Source of the DNA: Solirubrobacterales bacterium
GTDB taxonomy: Bacteria > Actinomycetota > Thermoleophilia > Solirubrobacterales > Solirubrobacteraceae
Reading direction: 5' to 3'
Length of the DNA: 8,643 nt
Assembly (NCBI GenBank): GCA_026392325.1
Contig: JAPLCH010000091.1
Span: 1 to 8,643 of the forward strand
Every line of letters starts with the position of its first letter. The first letter of the stretch is position 1. Below the pieces are notes generated by a model. That model did not search any database and was not told the origin of the DNA. It was given only the letters and a program-made list of their open reading frames with translations. The position numbers and the translations under genes are program-made. Shown piece after piece: positions 1-6,102 of the stretch.

Positions 1-1074
1 AGCGTGGGCCAGATATGGCGCCGAGTAAGTTGCGGTCAGCTTCTTGGCTGCTGCGGCAATAGCTGGAGTGGGGTTGCCTTTGGACTTGGCTGAAAGCGCT
101 TTGCCGCTTGTCATCAGGGCCGAGGCGTTGGCCTTCATTGTGGCCGAGTCAACTGCCGCCGTCGTGGGAGCGTCTATCCAGGAAACGTTTACGGAGCGGG
201 CCGCGCGCATGGCGTCCCAAGTGGTCTTGGATGTCACAGCAGCGATGCCGATGTACTTGCCAGCGTCGTTTTTGAGCTTGACTATCTGGACGCCTGTGGG
301 GGCTTTGCCGACCGTCCCCAGCGTCTGGCCGACTTTCGGCGCAAGACGGACTGCAGCGTTGAGCATCCCAGTGAGTCGTACATCAATCCCGAAGATGGCT
401 GAGCCGTTGACCTTGGACGGAATGTCAAGGCGCTTGACCGACTGGCCGATTAGGCGAGGGGATCCGTCCGCCAGGAGTGGCGGGTTGGGTGGGACTGAGA
501 GTGCACCTGCGGCAGCCGCAAGCTGTCCGTAGGTGGCGGTCTTGTTGGTGCTCGTGTTCTTCACGACGCCGGCGGTCGCGGTGTACTGCGAGCGCGTTCC
601 ACCGCCTAGTCCGGTGATGGAACGGTCGTTCATGGCTGCGCTTACAAGCATTTCCCTAGCCTGGGCACCCGCCTTGCGCAGACCCTCGTAGTAGGCGCGG
701 ATTGATGTGCTTCCTGCGGTCCCCTGTGATCCAAAGAGTCGGTTGGTGAACGCCGGCTTTGCATCGCCAAGCTGCATCTTGACCTTTGACCAGTCAACCA
801 TCAGCTCTTCAGCCACGATCTGCGGGAGTGCGGAGCTGACTCCTTGGCCCATTTCCGTGCTTGGGCAGATGATTGTCACCAGTTCGTCGGTCCCAATTGA
901 GATCCATGTTCCGATGTTGCCTCCAGACGCAGCTGCCTTCGCAGTACCTGTGGCGAAAGGCACTGCAAGGACGAACGCTCCGCCGACCATGCCGCCCACG
1001 AACTGGCGACGGGAGACGGATGCGTCAATCACCTTCTCCAGCGAGTCGCCAAGGACCTCCGTTCGGCGGCTCAT
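1..1074 (-). CDS. iorB: Molybdopterin-binding large subunit of an isoquinoline 1-oxidoreductase-type molybdenum hydroxylase, Tat-exported (partial)
   Basis: This is the catalytic subunit of a xanthine-oxidase-family hydroxylase, which inserts water-derived oxygen into an N-heterocycle or aldehyde. The real substrate cannot be read from sequence. The first 358 residues are present and the frame stays open to the left edge; family members are about 700-750 aa, so about half is missing. The N-terminus carries a twin-arginine signal (SRRQFVGG, residues 21-28), a hydrophobic stretch and an Ala-rich cleavage region near residues 45-50, so export in folded form is expected. The stretch TSIRAYYEGLRKAGAQAREM (about residues 122-141), the later RLIGQSVKRLDIPSKVNGSA stretch, and PYLAHA at 353-358 match the IorB/aldehyde-oxidoreductase pattern. 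The start ATG overlaps the TGA of the 2Fe-2S subunit by 4 bp, so translation is probably coupled. The family is secure; the symbol denotes family resemblance, not proven isoquinoline activity. Confidence 0.88.
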   Translation of the reverse strand, partial: MSRRTEVLGDSLEKVIDASVSRRQFVGGMVGGAFVLAVPFATGTAKAAASGGNIGTWISIGTDELVTIICPSTEMGQGVSSALPQIVAEELMVDWSKVKMQLGDAKPAFTNRLFGSQGTAGSTSIRAYYEGLRKAGAQAREMLVSAAMNDRSITGLGGGTRSQYTATAGVVKNTSTNKTATYGQLAAAAGALSVPPNPPLLADGSPRLIGQSVKRLDIPSKVNGSAIFGIDVRLTGMLNAAVRLAPKVGQTLGTVGKAPTGVQIVKLKNDAGKYIGIAAVTSKTTWDAMRAARSVNVSWIDAPTTAAVDSATMKANASALMTSGKALSAKSKGNPTPAIAAAAKKLTATYSAPYLAHA

Positions 1075-1526
1075 GCCATGCCTGCTGCGCGCTTGATTCC
1101 CTTACGCACCCGCGGGTATGTTCCGCAGGCGCAAATGTTGCTCATTGCTCCGTCTATCTCCGCATCGGTCGGTTTCGGATTTTGCCTTAGGAGGCTCGCG
1201 GCCGCCATCAACATTCCCGATTGGCAGTACCCGCACTGTGGGACCTGCTCTTCAATCCACGCGGCCTGAAGTTTGCTGTTGAGGGACGAAAGGCCCTCGA
1301 TAGTTGTGATCTTGCGTTGGCTGGCTTCGGAGATGCTGACTTCGCATGACTTCTCGACCTCCCCGCCTACGAGGACTGCGCATGCCGAGCAGCGTTCAAT
1401 GCCGCAGCCGTACTTCGTTCCCGTTAGCCCCAGAATGTCGCGTAGTGCCCAAAGAAGCGGCATGTCGGACGATGATGGAGTGACGGTGTGGTTCTTACCG
1501 TTCACGTTGAGGGTGTAACTGGGCAT
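1071..1526 (-). CDS. iorA: 2Fe-2S small subunit of the molybdenum hydroxylase (IorA type)
   Basis: This 151-aa protein passes electrons from the molybdenum centre of the large subunit through two [2Fe-2S] clusters. An N-terminal plant-type ferredoxin domain holds cysteines 41, 46, 49 and 61 (GCGIERCSAC, then KSC). A C-terminal helical domain holds cysteines 98 and 101 (QCGYCQSG) and 132 and 134 (NICACGTYPR). Length and motif order are normal for IorA/CoxS/XdhC-type subunits. One oddity is the residue between the last two cysteines: it is usually Arg (C-R-C) and is Ala here. I chose the ATG at 1526 because AAGGAG lies 5 nt upstream; an in-frame ATG at 1577 would add 17 residues with no family similarity. 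The gene comes first in the operon and overlaps the large-subunit gene by 4 bp. It has no signal peptide, so it probably travels through the Tat system bound to its partner. Confidence 0.92.
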   Translation of the reverse strand: MPSYTLNVNGKNHTVTPSSSDMPLLWALRDILGLTGTKYGCGIERCSACAVLVGGEVEKSCEVSISEASQRKITTIEGLSSLNSKLQAAWIEEQVPQCGYCQSGMLMAAASLLRQNPKPTDAEIDGAMSNICACGTYPRVRKGIKRAAGMA

Positions 1527-1531
1527 GCGCG

Positions 1532-1537
1532 CTCCTT
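1532..1537 (-). promoter_or_regulatory. Ribosome binding site of the 2Fe-2S subunit gene
   Basis: AAGGAG on the minus strand ends 5 nt before the ATG at 1526. It decides the start in favour of 1526 over the longer in-frame ATG at 1577. Confidence 0.75.
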
Positions 1538-1584
1538 GATCAGTTTCGGGCCGGAAACCGACTGCCCGCTTTTGCACGATCCAA

Positions 1585-1611
1585 GAAATAACTTCCGTGA
1601 TCGCCTGTCAA
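1585..1611 (-). promoter_or_regulatory. Possible promoter of the molybdenum hydroxylase operon
   Basis: A perfect TTGACA -35 box lies at 1606-1611 on the minus strand. The -10 is weak: TATTTC (1585-1590, 15-nt spacer) or TTTCTT (1583-1588, 17-nt spacer). The site sits in the 139-bp gap between the arfB stop and the operon start. The -35 falls partly inside an inverted repeat, GCCTGT (1603-1608) with ACAGGC (1622-1627), which could be an operator. The call rests on pattern only. Confidence 0.35.
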
Positions 1612-1665
1612 GCGGATTACAACAGGCTTTCTTGTCTCTTTCCTAAGGCTTTGACCGCCAGAGGC

Positions 1666-2019
1666 TCAGTCGTCGGTGTTGCGGCGCAGCCGCTTGGTTT
1701 CCCCTCGACGCTTCTTCGACTTGATGCGTTTGTCAACAGAGGATCGGCTTGGCTTCGTCTTGCGACGGGGTGGAGCGGGAGGTGCAAATGCCTCTGTCAG
1801 CAGGTCAACAAGGCGCCGTTCTGCCGATTGCCTGTTCTGCAGCTGAGAGCGCTGTTCAGATGATGTGACGGTCACTGTGCCGTCAACGAGCCGTGACTCG
1901 ACTCGGGAGTCAGTGGTGTTCACTCCTTGTCCGCCTGGTCCGGAGGAGCGAGAGAACCTCAGGGAGAGCTCCGCGCAGGGAATTGCATCTCGGTCGTTGA
2001 TGATCAGTGCGTCGGACAC
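1666..2019 (-). CDS. arfB: Peptidyl-tRNA hydrolase ArfB (YaeJ family), alternative ribosome-rescue factor, unusually short
   Basis: ArfB enters the empty A site of a stalled ribosome and hydrolyses the peptidyl-tRNA. The catalytic GGQ loop is clear (SSGPGGQGVNTTDS, residues 25-38). The C-terminal tail is strongly basic (Lys/Arg-rich from about residue 84, ending RLRRNTDD), as needed to probe the empty mRNA channel. At 117 aa it is shorter than the usual 135-145 aa. From memory of actinobacterial homologues, about 25 residues are missing between SRVE and SRLVDG; these normally carry a beta strand and a helix of the globular domain. The reading frame is intact. The start appears to be GTG at 2019, since an in-frame stop lies at 2041-2043 and no ATG lies between; only a weak GGGA is seen upstream. 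The small basic gene lies 75 bp upstream on the same strand. Confidence 0.9.
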   Translation of the reverse strand: MSDALIINDRDAIPCAELSLRFSRSSGPGGQGVNTTDSRVESRLVDGTVTVTSSEQRSQLQNRQSAERRLVDLLTEAFAPPAPPRRKTKPSRSSVDKRIKSKKRRGETKRLRRNTDD

Positions 2020-2094
2020 AGATGGAGTGTCCCGGCTGGATCAGTAAGAGAGCCGGCTTGGCTTCCAGCCTGCCGATCCCTTGGCATGGAGCCC

Positions 2095-2313
2095 TCAGTC
2101 CCACTTTCCCTGTTGAAGGTCCTGATGGACATGGTGGCGCTCGAGTCTGTGTCTCAGGCGGCCGTCCTCCTCATGACGCAGGTGGCGTGACTTCTTCCTT
2201 GCCCTGCGAAGGGCCTCCACTCCCATCAAGGCGCCTCCGGACCTTGCCATTGCCAGCAGGTGGCGTCTGCGCTTCTCGCCGGACTTTGAACGCTTGCCAT
2301 TGGTGTGGGGCAT
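2095..2313 (-). CDS. Small, highly basic protein of unknown function
   Basis: I do not recognise this 72-aa protein. It begins MPHTNGKRSKSGEKRRRHLL and is rich in Arg, Lys and His (about 28 of 72 residues) with only 8 acidic residues. It has no cysteine, signal peptide or membrane segment. Residues from about 30 to 60 could form a charged amphipathic helix. A nucleic-acid- or ribosome-binding role would suit the composition and the place just upstream of arfB, but that is inference. Support for it being real: CAGGAG lies 9 nt before the ATG, codon third positions are mostly G or C, and it fills an otherwise empty region on the strand of arfB. The frame is open upstream to 2352, but that part has no ribosome binding site. 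Overlapping plus-strand frames look like shadows. Confidence 0.45.
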   Translation of the reverse strand: MPHTNGKRSKSGEKRRRHLLAMARSGGALMGVEALRRARKKSRHLRHEEDGRLRHRLERHHVHQDLQQGKWD

Positions 2314-2322
2314 CTTGCCTGT

Positions 2323-2328
2323 CTCCTG
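2323..2328 (-). promoter_or_regulatory. Ribosome binding site of the small basic protein gene
   Basis: CAGGAG lies 9 nt upstream of the ATG at 2313 on the minus strand. It is the main evidence that this short frame is translated, and it supports that start over the upstream in-frame codon at 2352. Confidence 0.45.
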
Positions 2329-2449
2329 TCGTCTCGACCTGGCTTCCGCCACGTGCTGTGGCTTCTAACTCCAGAGTGCCCGGATGTGGTGCTCAGCGGT
2401 AAGCATTTTGAGATGCGACGTTTGCTCACGAGGTAGGCTCCAGCGTCTG

Positions 2450-3136
2450 ATGGCAGGAATTCGCGACACGCTTACCCGTAAGACAGGTCCAAAGCTGATC
2501 ATCGCGTCGGCTGGAGTCAAGGCCCCGCAGCGAATGGCCGCAGCAAGGCTTCGAAAGACTGGTGGACGGGAGCGCGTGGAGCTCTTTTGCGCTTTGGATG
2601 ACCCCTTGAGTGCCGTTGCGCTGATCGGCCTCGCAGAGCGGCTCCAGGACCGCCGTGTGGAGCTTGTGGTGCTTCCTGTCGTGTCCCGCGGGATGGAAGG
2701 TGACCCGGCGATTGAGTGGAAGCGGAAGTTTTCCGTGATTGACGCGACCCGGCTCGCAGCCAGAGACGGAATCCGGTTCACACGCGACGCCATCATTCAG
2801 CCATCAACAACGAAGTATCTGGCCGAGTGGATTTCAGCACGTGAACCTGCCACGGCCGTGACCAACTTCGCAATAGAGGCCAGCAGGCAGATTTGGGTTG
2901 ACGGAGTTGACCCGGCCGACGAAGGTCACTTTGCAGAGCTTTGGGATCGCATTGTTGGAGGAACGCCGCCAGGGCCTGGCACGGGGCGGATCGCGCTGAA
3001 CCAGTCACTGATGAGGAAACGTGGACCGTATGACACTCCTGCAGCGTGTCTCCGGGGCCAGTGGTTTTTTGCGCATGAACGCCTTGACCGGATTGCCCAG
3101 ACCCTTGACGAGCTCGGCTGGAAGGTCGGCGCATGA
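2450..3136 (+). CDS. Thioredoxin-fold protein of the DsbA / 2-hydroxychromene-2-carboxylate isomerase-like class, without the usual active-site motif
   Basis: This protein of about 228 aa has, after a basic N-terminal helical part (residues 1-40), a thioredoxin-type beta-alpha unit starting RVELFCALDDPLSAV (42-56). It ends with an ALNQSLMRKRGPYDT...GQWFFAHERLDRI block resembling the C-terminal part of DsbA-family isomerase-like proteins. Where active relatives have SPYSY, it has DDPLSA. There is no CXXC pair, so classical disulfide chemistry is unlikely. Its stop overlaps the start of the next, clearly isomerase-like gene by 4 bp, suggesting the two products form a pair. The start is uncertain: I prefer ATG 2450, where a TAGGCT -10-like box ends 10 nt upstream and would give a nearly leaderless mRNA, but ATG 2384 in the same frame would add 22 residues. 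Neither has a convincing Shine-Dalgarno sequence. The family call is moderate and the function unknown. Confidence 0.7.
   Translation: MAGIRDTLTRKTGPKLIIASAGVKAPQRMAAARLRKTGGRERVELFCALDDPLSAVALIGLAERLQDRRVELVVLPVVSRGMEGDPAIEWKRKFSVIDATRLAARDGIRFTRDAIIQPSTTKYLAEWISAREPATAVTNFAIEASRQIWVDGVDPADEGHFAELWDRIVGGTPPGPGTGRIALNQSLMRKRGPYDTPAACLRGQWFFAHERLDRIAQTLDELGWKVGA
3120..3125 (+). promoter_or_regulatory. Ribosome binding site of the isomerase-like gene, inside the preceding gene
   Basis: GGAAGG ends 7 nt before the ATG at 3133. It lies within the last codons of the upstream gene, next to the ATGA stop/start overlap, consistent with coupled translation. Confidence 0.6.
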
Positions 3137-3732
3137 GTCCGACCGAGCCAATTGAGTACTTCTTCTCCTACCGCAGCCCCTACTCGTACCTGTCAGTTCC
3201 GCGTGTCTATGCGCTTCCGGACAGCTACGCAGTCAACATCGTCTATCGGGGAGTGATCCCTATGGTGATGCGCGGCCAGGCTGTCCCACGCGAGAAGGGA
3301 ATTCACACACTCCGCGACACCAAACGTGAGGCGAATGCTCTCGGCATGCCTTTCGGTCCCGTCTACGACCCTGTCGGCGAAGGGGCAATGCGATGCCTTC
3401 TTGTCGGCGAGTACGCGGTTGACAAGGGTCTTGAGCGGGAGTTCCTGCTGTCTGCGAGTCAGGGGATTTGGTCTGAGGCTGTTGACGTCTCAACGGACAA
3501 GGGTTTGCGGCTGGTTGCCGAGCGCGCAGGACTTGACTGGGAGGGTGTCCAGTCAGCGGTTGAAAATGAGGCTTACCGCTCCCGCGTTGATGGGAATGTC
3601 GCTGCCCTTGAAGGCCATGACCACTGGGGAGTCCCGACGTTCGTCTTCAGGGATGAGATTTTCTGGGGGCAGGACCGCATTGTTGACCTTGAGGTTGCAC
3701 TCAAGGCCGCGGGCTTGAACCTCAGCCAGTAA
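3133..3732 (+). CDS. 2-hydroxychromene-2-carboxylate isomerase-like protein (DsbA / GST-kappa fold)
   Basis: This 199-aa protein has the length and motifs of the HCCA isomerase family, thioredoxin-fold enzymes related to kappa-class glutathione transferases. The N-terminus reads YFFSYRSPYSYLS (residues 9-21); Ser15-Pro16 matches the position of the thiol-activating serine. The conserved cis-Pro block WGVPTFVF starts at Trp165, and FWGQDRI follows near the end. Characterised members isomerise a chromene intermediate of naphthalene breakdown using glutathione, but most members have unknown substrates. If the host is an actinobacterium it would lack glutathione and might use mycothiol or no thiol. 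The ATG overlaps the stop of the upstream thioredoxin-fold gene by 4 bp. The 3' end overlaps the convergent P-loop kinase gene by 11 bp. Nothing nearby points to naphthalene breakdown. Confidence 0.88.
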   Translation: MSPTEPIEYFFSYRSPYSYLSVPRVYALPDSYAVNIVYRGVIPMVMRGQAVPREKGIHTLRDTKREANALGMPFGPVYDPVGEGAMRCLLVGEYAVDKGLEREFLLSASQGIWSEAVDVSTDKGLRLVAERAGLDWEGVQSAVENEAYRSRVDGNVAALEGHDHWGVPTFVFRDEIFWGQDRIVDLEVALKAAGLNLSQ

Positions 3733-4297
3733 CGACCAGGTCCGCTCTGTCGGCGGGCTTGTTCTGCGCAATGTGCTCATCCTCTTGCGCCGCCCACGCA
3801 TCCCACCTCGGAGCAAAGTCAGTCCAGTCGGGGCGTTGTTGGGCGCGCGCTTTACGCGACTGGTCATCTGCTTCGACCCAGACGAGCACTGAAGTCCAGT
3901 TTGCAAGTCCCACGGACCCGGCGCCACAGCCTTCAACGATCAGAAATGGTGGTGCGTCAAGGGTTGTCTCTGGACCCCAGGCCTTCGTGGTCCAGTTGTA
4001 GGCGGGGACCTTTGCTGTCTGCCCCTGGGAGAGTGGCATCAGGGCGTCAACCTGTGCGCGGAGTACGCCATTTGACAGGCCATCCCAGCCTCCGTAGAGG
4101 TCTTCCAGGTGGATGATGGGCGCGCCCTCCAATCTGGCAGCGACAGCAGTTGCAAGTGTCGTCTTGCCGGAGGCGCTTCGACCGTCAATGGCGATCACGC
4201 ATGTGTCCCCGCATGCAGGAGAGGAACTCAGGGCCAGTTCAACCGTGACCAGTTCAGCGGTGGAGTCTGCAAAAGATGCTTTCCGCTGGCTGTTCAT
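3722..4297 (-). CDS. Uridine-kinase-family P-loop NTPase, last gene of the ThiY-like transporter operon
   Basis: This 191-aa cytoplasmic P-loop protein resembles the short actinobacterial proteins usually annotated as uridine kinase. The Walker A motif GRSASGKT is at residues 39-46. HLEDLYGGWDGL (63-74) corresponds to the substrate-site Asp-aromatic segment, and FLIVEGCGAG (118-127) is the Walker B-like strand. The C-terminal RWDAWAAQEDEHIAQNKP region is also typical. The phosphate acceptor cannot be read from sequence. It begins 6 bp after the stop of the binding-protein gene with no clear Shine-Dalgarno, so it is probably translated by coupling. That position makes phosphorylation of the imported compound a reasonable guess and nothing more. 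The exact start is uncertain, because the first 30 or so residues carry no family motif. Its 3' end overlaps the convergent isomerase-like gene. Confidence 0.82.
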   Translation of the reverse strand: MNSQRKASFADSTAELVTVELALSSSPACGDTCVIAIDGRSASGKTTLATAVAARLEGAPIIHLEDLYGGWDGLSNGVLRAQVDALMPLSQGQTAKVPAYNWTTKAWGPETTLDAPPFLIVEGCGAGSVGLANWTSVLVWVEADDQSRKARAQQRPDWTDFAPRWDAWAAQEDEHIAQNKPADRADLVVTG

Positions 4298-4303
4298 ACG
4301 GGA

Positions 4304-5341
4304 CTACGGCAGGTACTTGTTGGTCCAGAAGGCTGACCAGTCGGGCTCGGCTTTCAGCGGCTTGCCATCGGAGTCAGTCAGCAGTCCGTTGGAGTAGAGG
4401 AAGTGTCCGTACTTGGCCCACTGGTCGGCACTTTGAACGCCAACCTTTCCGTCAGATGTAGTCAGGTAGCCGCCGCTGGCAAGCAGCTCTTGACTCTCAG
4501 TCACCAGCTTGGCGTTCTTGAATGCCCCAGGGTTTGCTTTGACCATCAGGGCCGCAGCTTTGGCTGGGTTCTTGGCGGCGTACTCGTAACCCATCGTGGT
4601 CGCCTCCGTGAACGCTCGGGCAGTCTGCTCGTCTGCCTTGAGCCACTTGTTGGAAGCAATGATCAGAACCGAGTACTGCTTGGGGAACCCAAAGTCCTCA
4701 AACCTGAAGTACTTGAGTGGCTTGCCTGACTGCTTGGCCTCGACCCCTTCCCAAGTTGTGACCGGGATCGTGAAGTCGGCTGCCCCCGAATAGACGGCCT
4801 GGTAAGCGGAGGTGTTCAAAGTGATCGTCTTGAAGTTCCCCTTGCCACCCGCGTTCTGGATGACTGACTTCAACTCCGGTCCCTCATCTGGGCTGCCAAA
4901 CCCTGCGTAGATTTTCCCATCAAGGTCCTTGGGCGTCTTGATGTCAGTTCTGTTTGCCCGGACGCCGATCGCGTAGGCGCTCTTTTGGTCCGGGGAGAAG
5001 ATCGAGACAATGTCTTTGCCGGCTGCTCGGGCGTAGGCAAGCCCAGCTTGGTACGAGAACCCAACATCAGCCTTGCCAGCCGCGACCAGAGTCTCTGGGG
5101 GCGTTGACGCGTAAGGGAGGACCTTCAAGCTGATGCCACGATCCTTGTAGTACCCGAGCTCCTGTGCCACATAGACGCCCGTGTAATCCGTGTTCGGAGT
5201 CCAGGACAGAGCAACGCTGACCGTCTTGGGACTGTTGGAAGGCGCAGCCGAATGCGTTGCAGTGGTGCTGCCGCCGCACGCGGAGATGGCAAGGGCTGAC
5301 GCGAGCGCCAGTAGGACGGGGGAGATGCGACGGAGGGTCAT
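4304..5341 (-). CDS. thiY: ABC transporter substrate-binding lipoprotein, NMT1/THI5-like (ThiY type)
   Basis: This 345-aa extracytoplasmic solute-binding protein should deliver its ligand to the permease and ATPase encoded just upstream. It opens with a signal peptide and lipobox (LAISAC, Cys22), followed by a Ser/Thr/Ala linker, so it is probably a membrane-anchored lipoprotein. The NMT1 domain follows: LSWTPNTDYTGVYVAQELGY (about 49-68) matches the W-x-P-N-x-x-x-T-G-x-Y-V-A signature of thiamine-pyrimidine-binding proteins. VAAGKADVGFSYQ and the C-terminal AFWTNKYLP end also resemble ThiY. The ThiY role (N-formyl-aminopyrimidine or HMP uptake) is therefore the best hypothesis, but the NMT1 fold also binds sulfonates and other ligands. 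The ATG overlaps the ATPase stop by 4 bp, with AGGA 5 nt upstream. No TPP riboswitch is seen ahead of the operon. Confidence 0.87.
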   Translation of the reverse strand: MTLRRISPVLLALASALAISACGGSTTATHSAAPSNSPKTVSVALSWTPNTDYTGVYVAQELGYYKDRGISLKVLPYASTPPETLVAAGKADVGFSYQAGLAYARAAGKDIVSIFSPDQKSAYAIGVRANRTDIKTPKDLDGKIYAGFGSPDEGPELKSVIQNAGGKGNFKTITLNTSAYQAVYSGAADFTIPVTTWEGVEAKQSGKPLKYFRFEDFGFPKQYSVLIIASNKWLKADEQTARAFTEATTMGYEYAAKNPAKAAALMVKANPGAFKNAKLVTESQELLASGGYLTTSDGKVGVQSADQWAKYGHFLYSNGLLTDSDGKPLKAEPDWSAFWTNKYLP

Positions 5342-6102
5342 TTGGATCCTGAGGATGGAAGGGAAAGGTGGGTGAGTATCTCACTCTCCATCCGGGCGAA
5401 CTGCGGCGTCTGGATCAGTTCGAGTCTGCGCGGTCGAGGAATGTCGATTTCCACGGTTGCCGCGACGGCAGCAGGGCGGTCCGAGTAGACGAAGACCCGG
5501 TCTGACAAAAAGACCGCTTCTCGCACATCGTGGGTGATCAGCACGACCGTCCAGCGATGCTTCTCCCACAGCCGCTCAAGCCAGTCCTGCATGGCGCGCC
5601 TTGTCAGCGCATCAAGGGCGCCAAACGGTTCATCAAGCAGGAGCACTGGCCGATCCATCAAGACCGTACGGAGCAATGCGACCCTTTGGGCCATGCCGCC
5701 GGAGAGTTCGCTCGGCCATGAGTCCTCAAACCCTTCAAGTCCGAAGCCTTCCAGGAATGGGAGCGCCCGCTCTCTGGCCTGAGCCCTTGGCGTGCCGCTG
5801 AGCTCAAGGCCAAGCGTTGCGTTGTCAAGGGCTGACCGCCAGGGAAGAAGCGCGCCACTCTGGGGCATCCATGCGAACTCACGACCGTGTTCCACAACAG
5901 GACGCCCTGCGACGCTCACATTTCCTGACTCAAGCGGGATCTCGCCGGTCAGCGCTGCAAATGTGGATGACTTGCCACAGCCGCTCGGGCCGACTATGGA
6001 AGTGAACTGTCCTTCCTCAACGGTGAATGAGAGTCCTTCGAGAACATGCAGGTCATCCCAATGGGCGGAGAGGCCTTGCACGCTGAGGCCAGCAGAGGTC
6101 AT
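5338..6102 (-). CDS. thiZ: ABC transporter ATP-binding protein (NMT1/SsuB/TauB class, probable ThiZ)
   Basis: This 254-aa ATPase powers the importer. All expected motifs are present in order: Walker A GPSGCGKS (38-45), Q-loop Gln81 in WMPQSG, ABC signature LSGGMAQR (133-140), Walker B LLLDEP (154-159) with the D-loop at Ala162-Asp164, and the switch His191 in LITHD. The LLPWRSALDN segment after the Q-loop is typical of the nitrate/sulfonate/taurine/HMP ATPase subfamily. I chose the ATG at 6102 because GGAAGGAA lies just upstream; starting at 6141 would add 13 residues inside the permease gene. It overlaps the permease gene by 4 bp and the binding-protein gene by 4 bp. The symbol follows from the ThiY-like partner and is less sure than the ATPase call. 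Confidence 0.9.
   Translation of the reverse strand: MTSAGLSVQGLSAHWDDLHVLEGLSFTVEEGQFTSIVGPSGCGKSSTFAALTGEIPLESGNVSVAGRPVVEHGREFAWMPQSGALLPWRSALDNATLGLELSGTPRAQARERALPFLEGFGLEGFEDSWPSELSGGMAQRVALLRTVLMDRPVLLLDEPFGALDALTRRAMQDWLERLWEKHRWTVVLITHDVREAVFLSDRVFVYSDRPAAVAATVEIDIPRPRRLELIQTPQFARMESEILTHLSLPSSGSK
5347..5350 (-). promoter_or_regulatory. Ribosome binding site of the binding-protein gene
   Basis: AGGA on the minus strand lies 5 nt before the ATG at 5341, inside the end of the ATPase gene, and supports this start together with the signal peptide directly after it. Confidence 0.5.

Noticed and set aside
44..1096. Plus-strand open frames of 129-162 codons within 44-1096
   Set aside because: They lie antisense to the molybdopterin subunit, whose motifs and signal peptide are unmistakable on the minus strand. 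Their translations resemble no known family.
2348..2362. Small hairpin GCCAC-GTGCT-GTGGC upstream of the thioredoxin-fold gene
   Set aside because: A 5-bp stem with no U run is too weak to call as a terminator. The CACGTG core shared with the 6880-6891 palindrome also occurs inside a gene (about 2839), so it is not a specific signal.
2007..2402. 131-codon plus-strand frame across the region upstream of arfB
   Set aside because: Its translation is rich in Pro, Arg, Ser and Cys without a recognisable pattern, and it has no clear ribosome binding site. The minus-strand 72-aa frame has better support.
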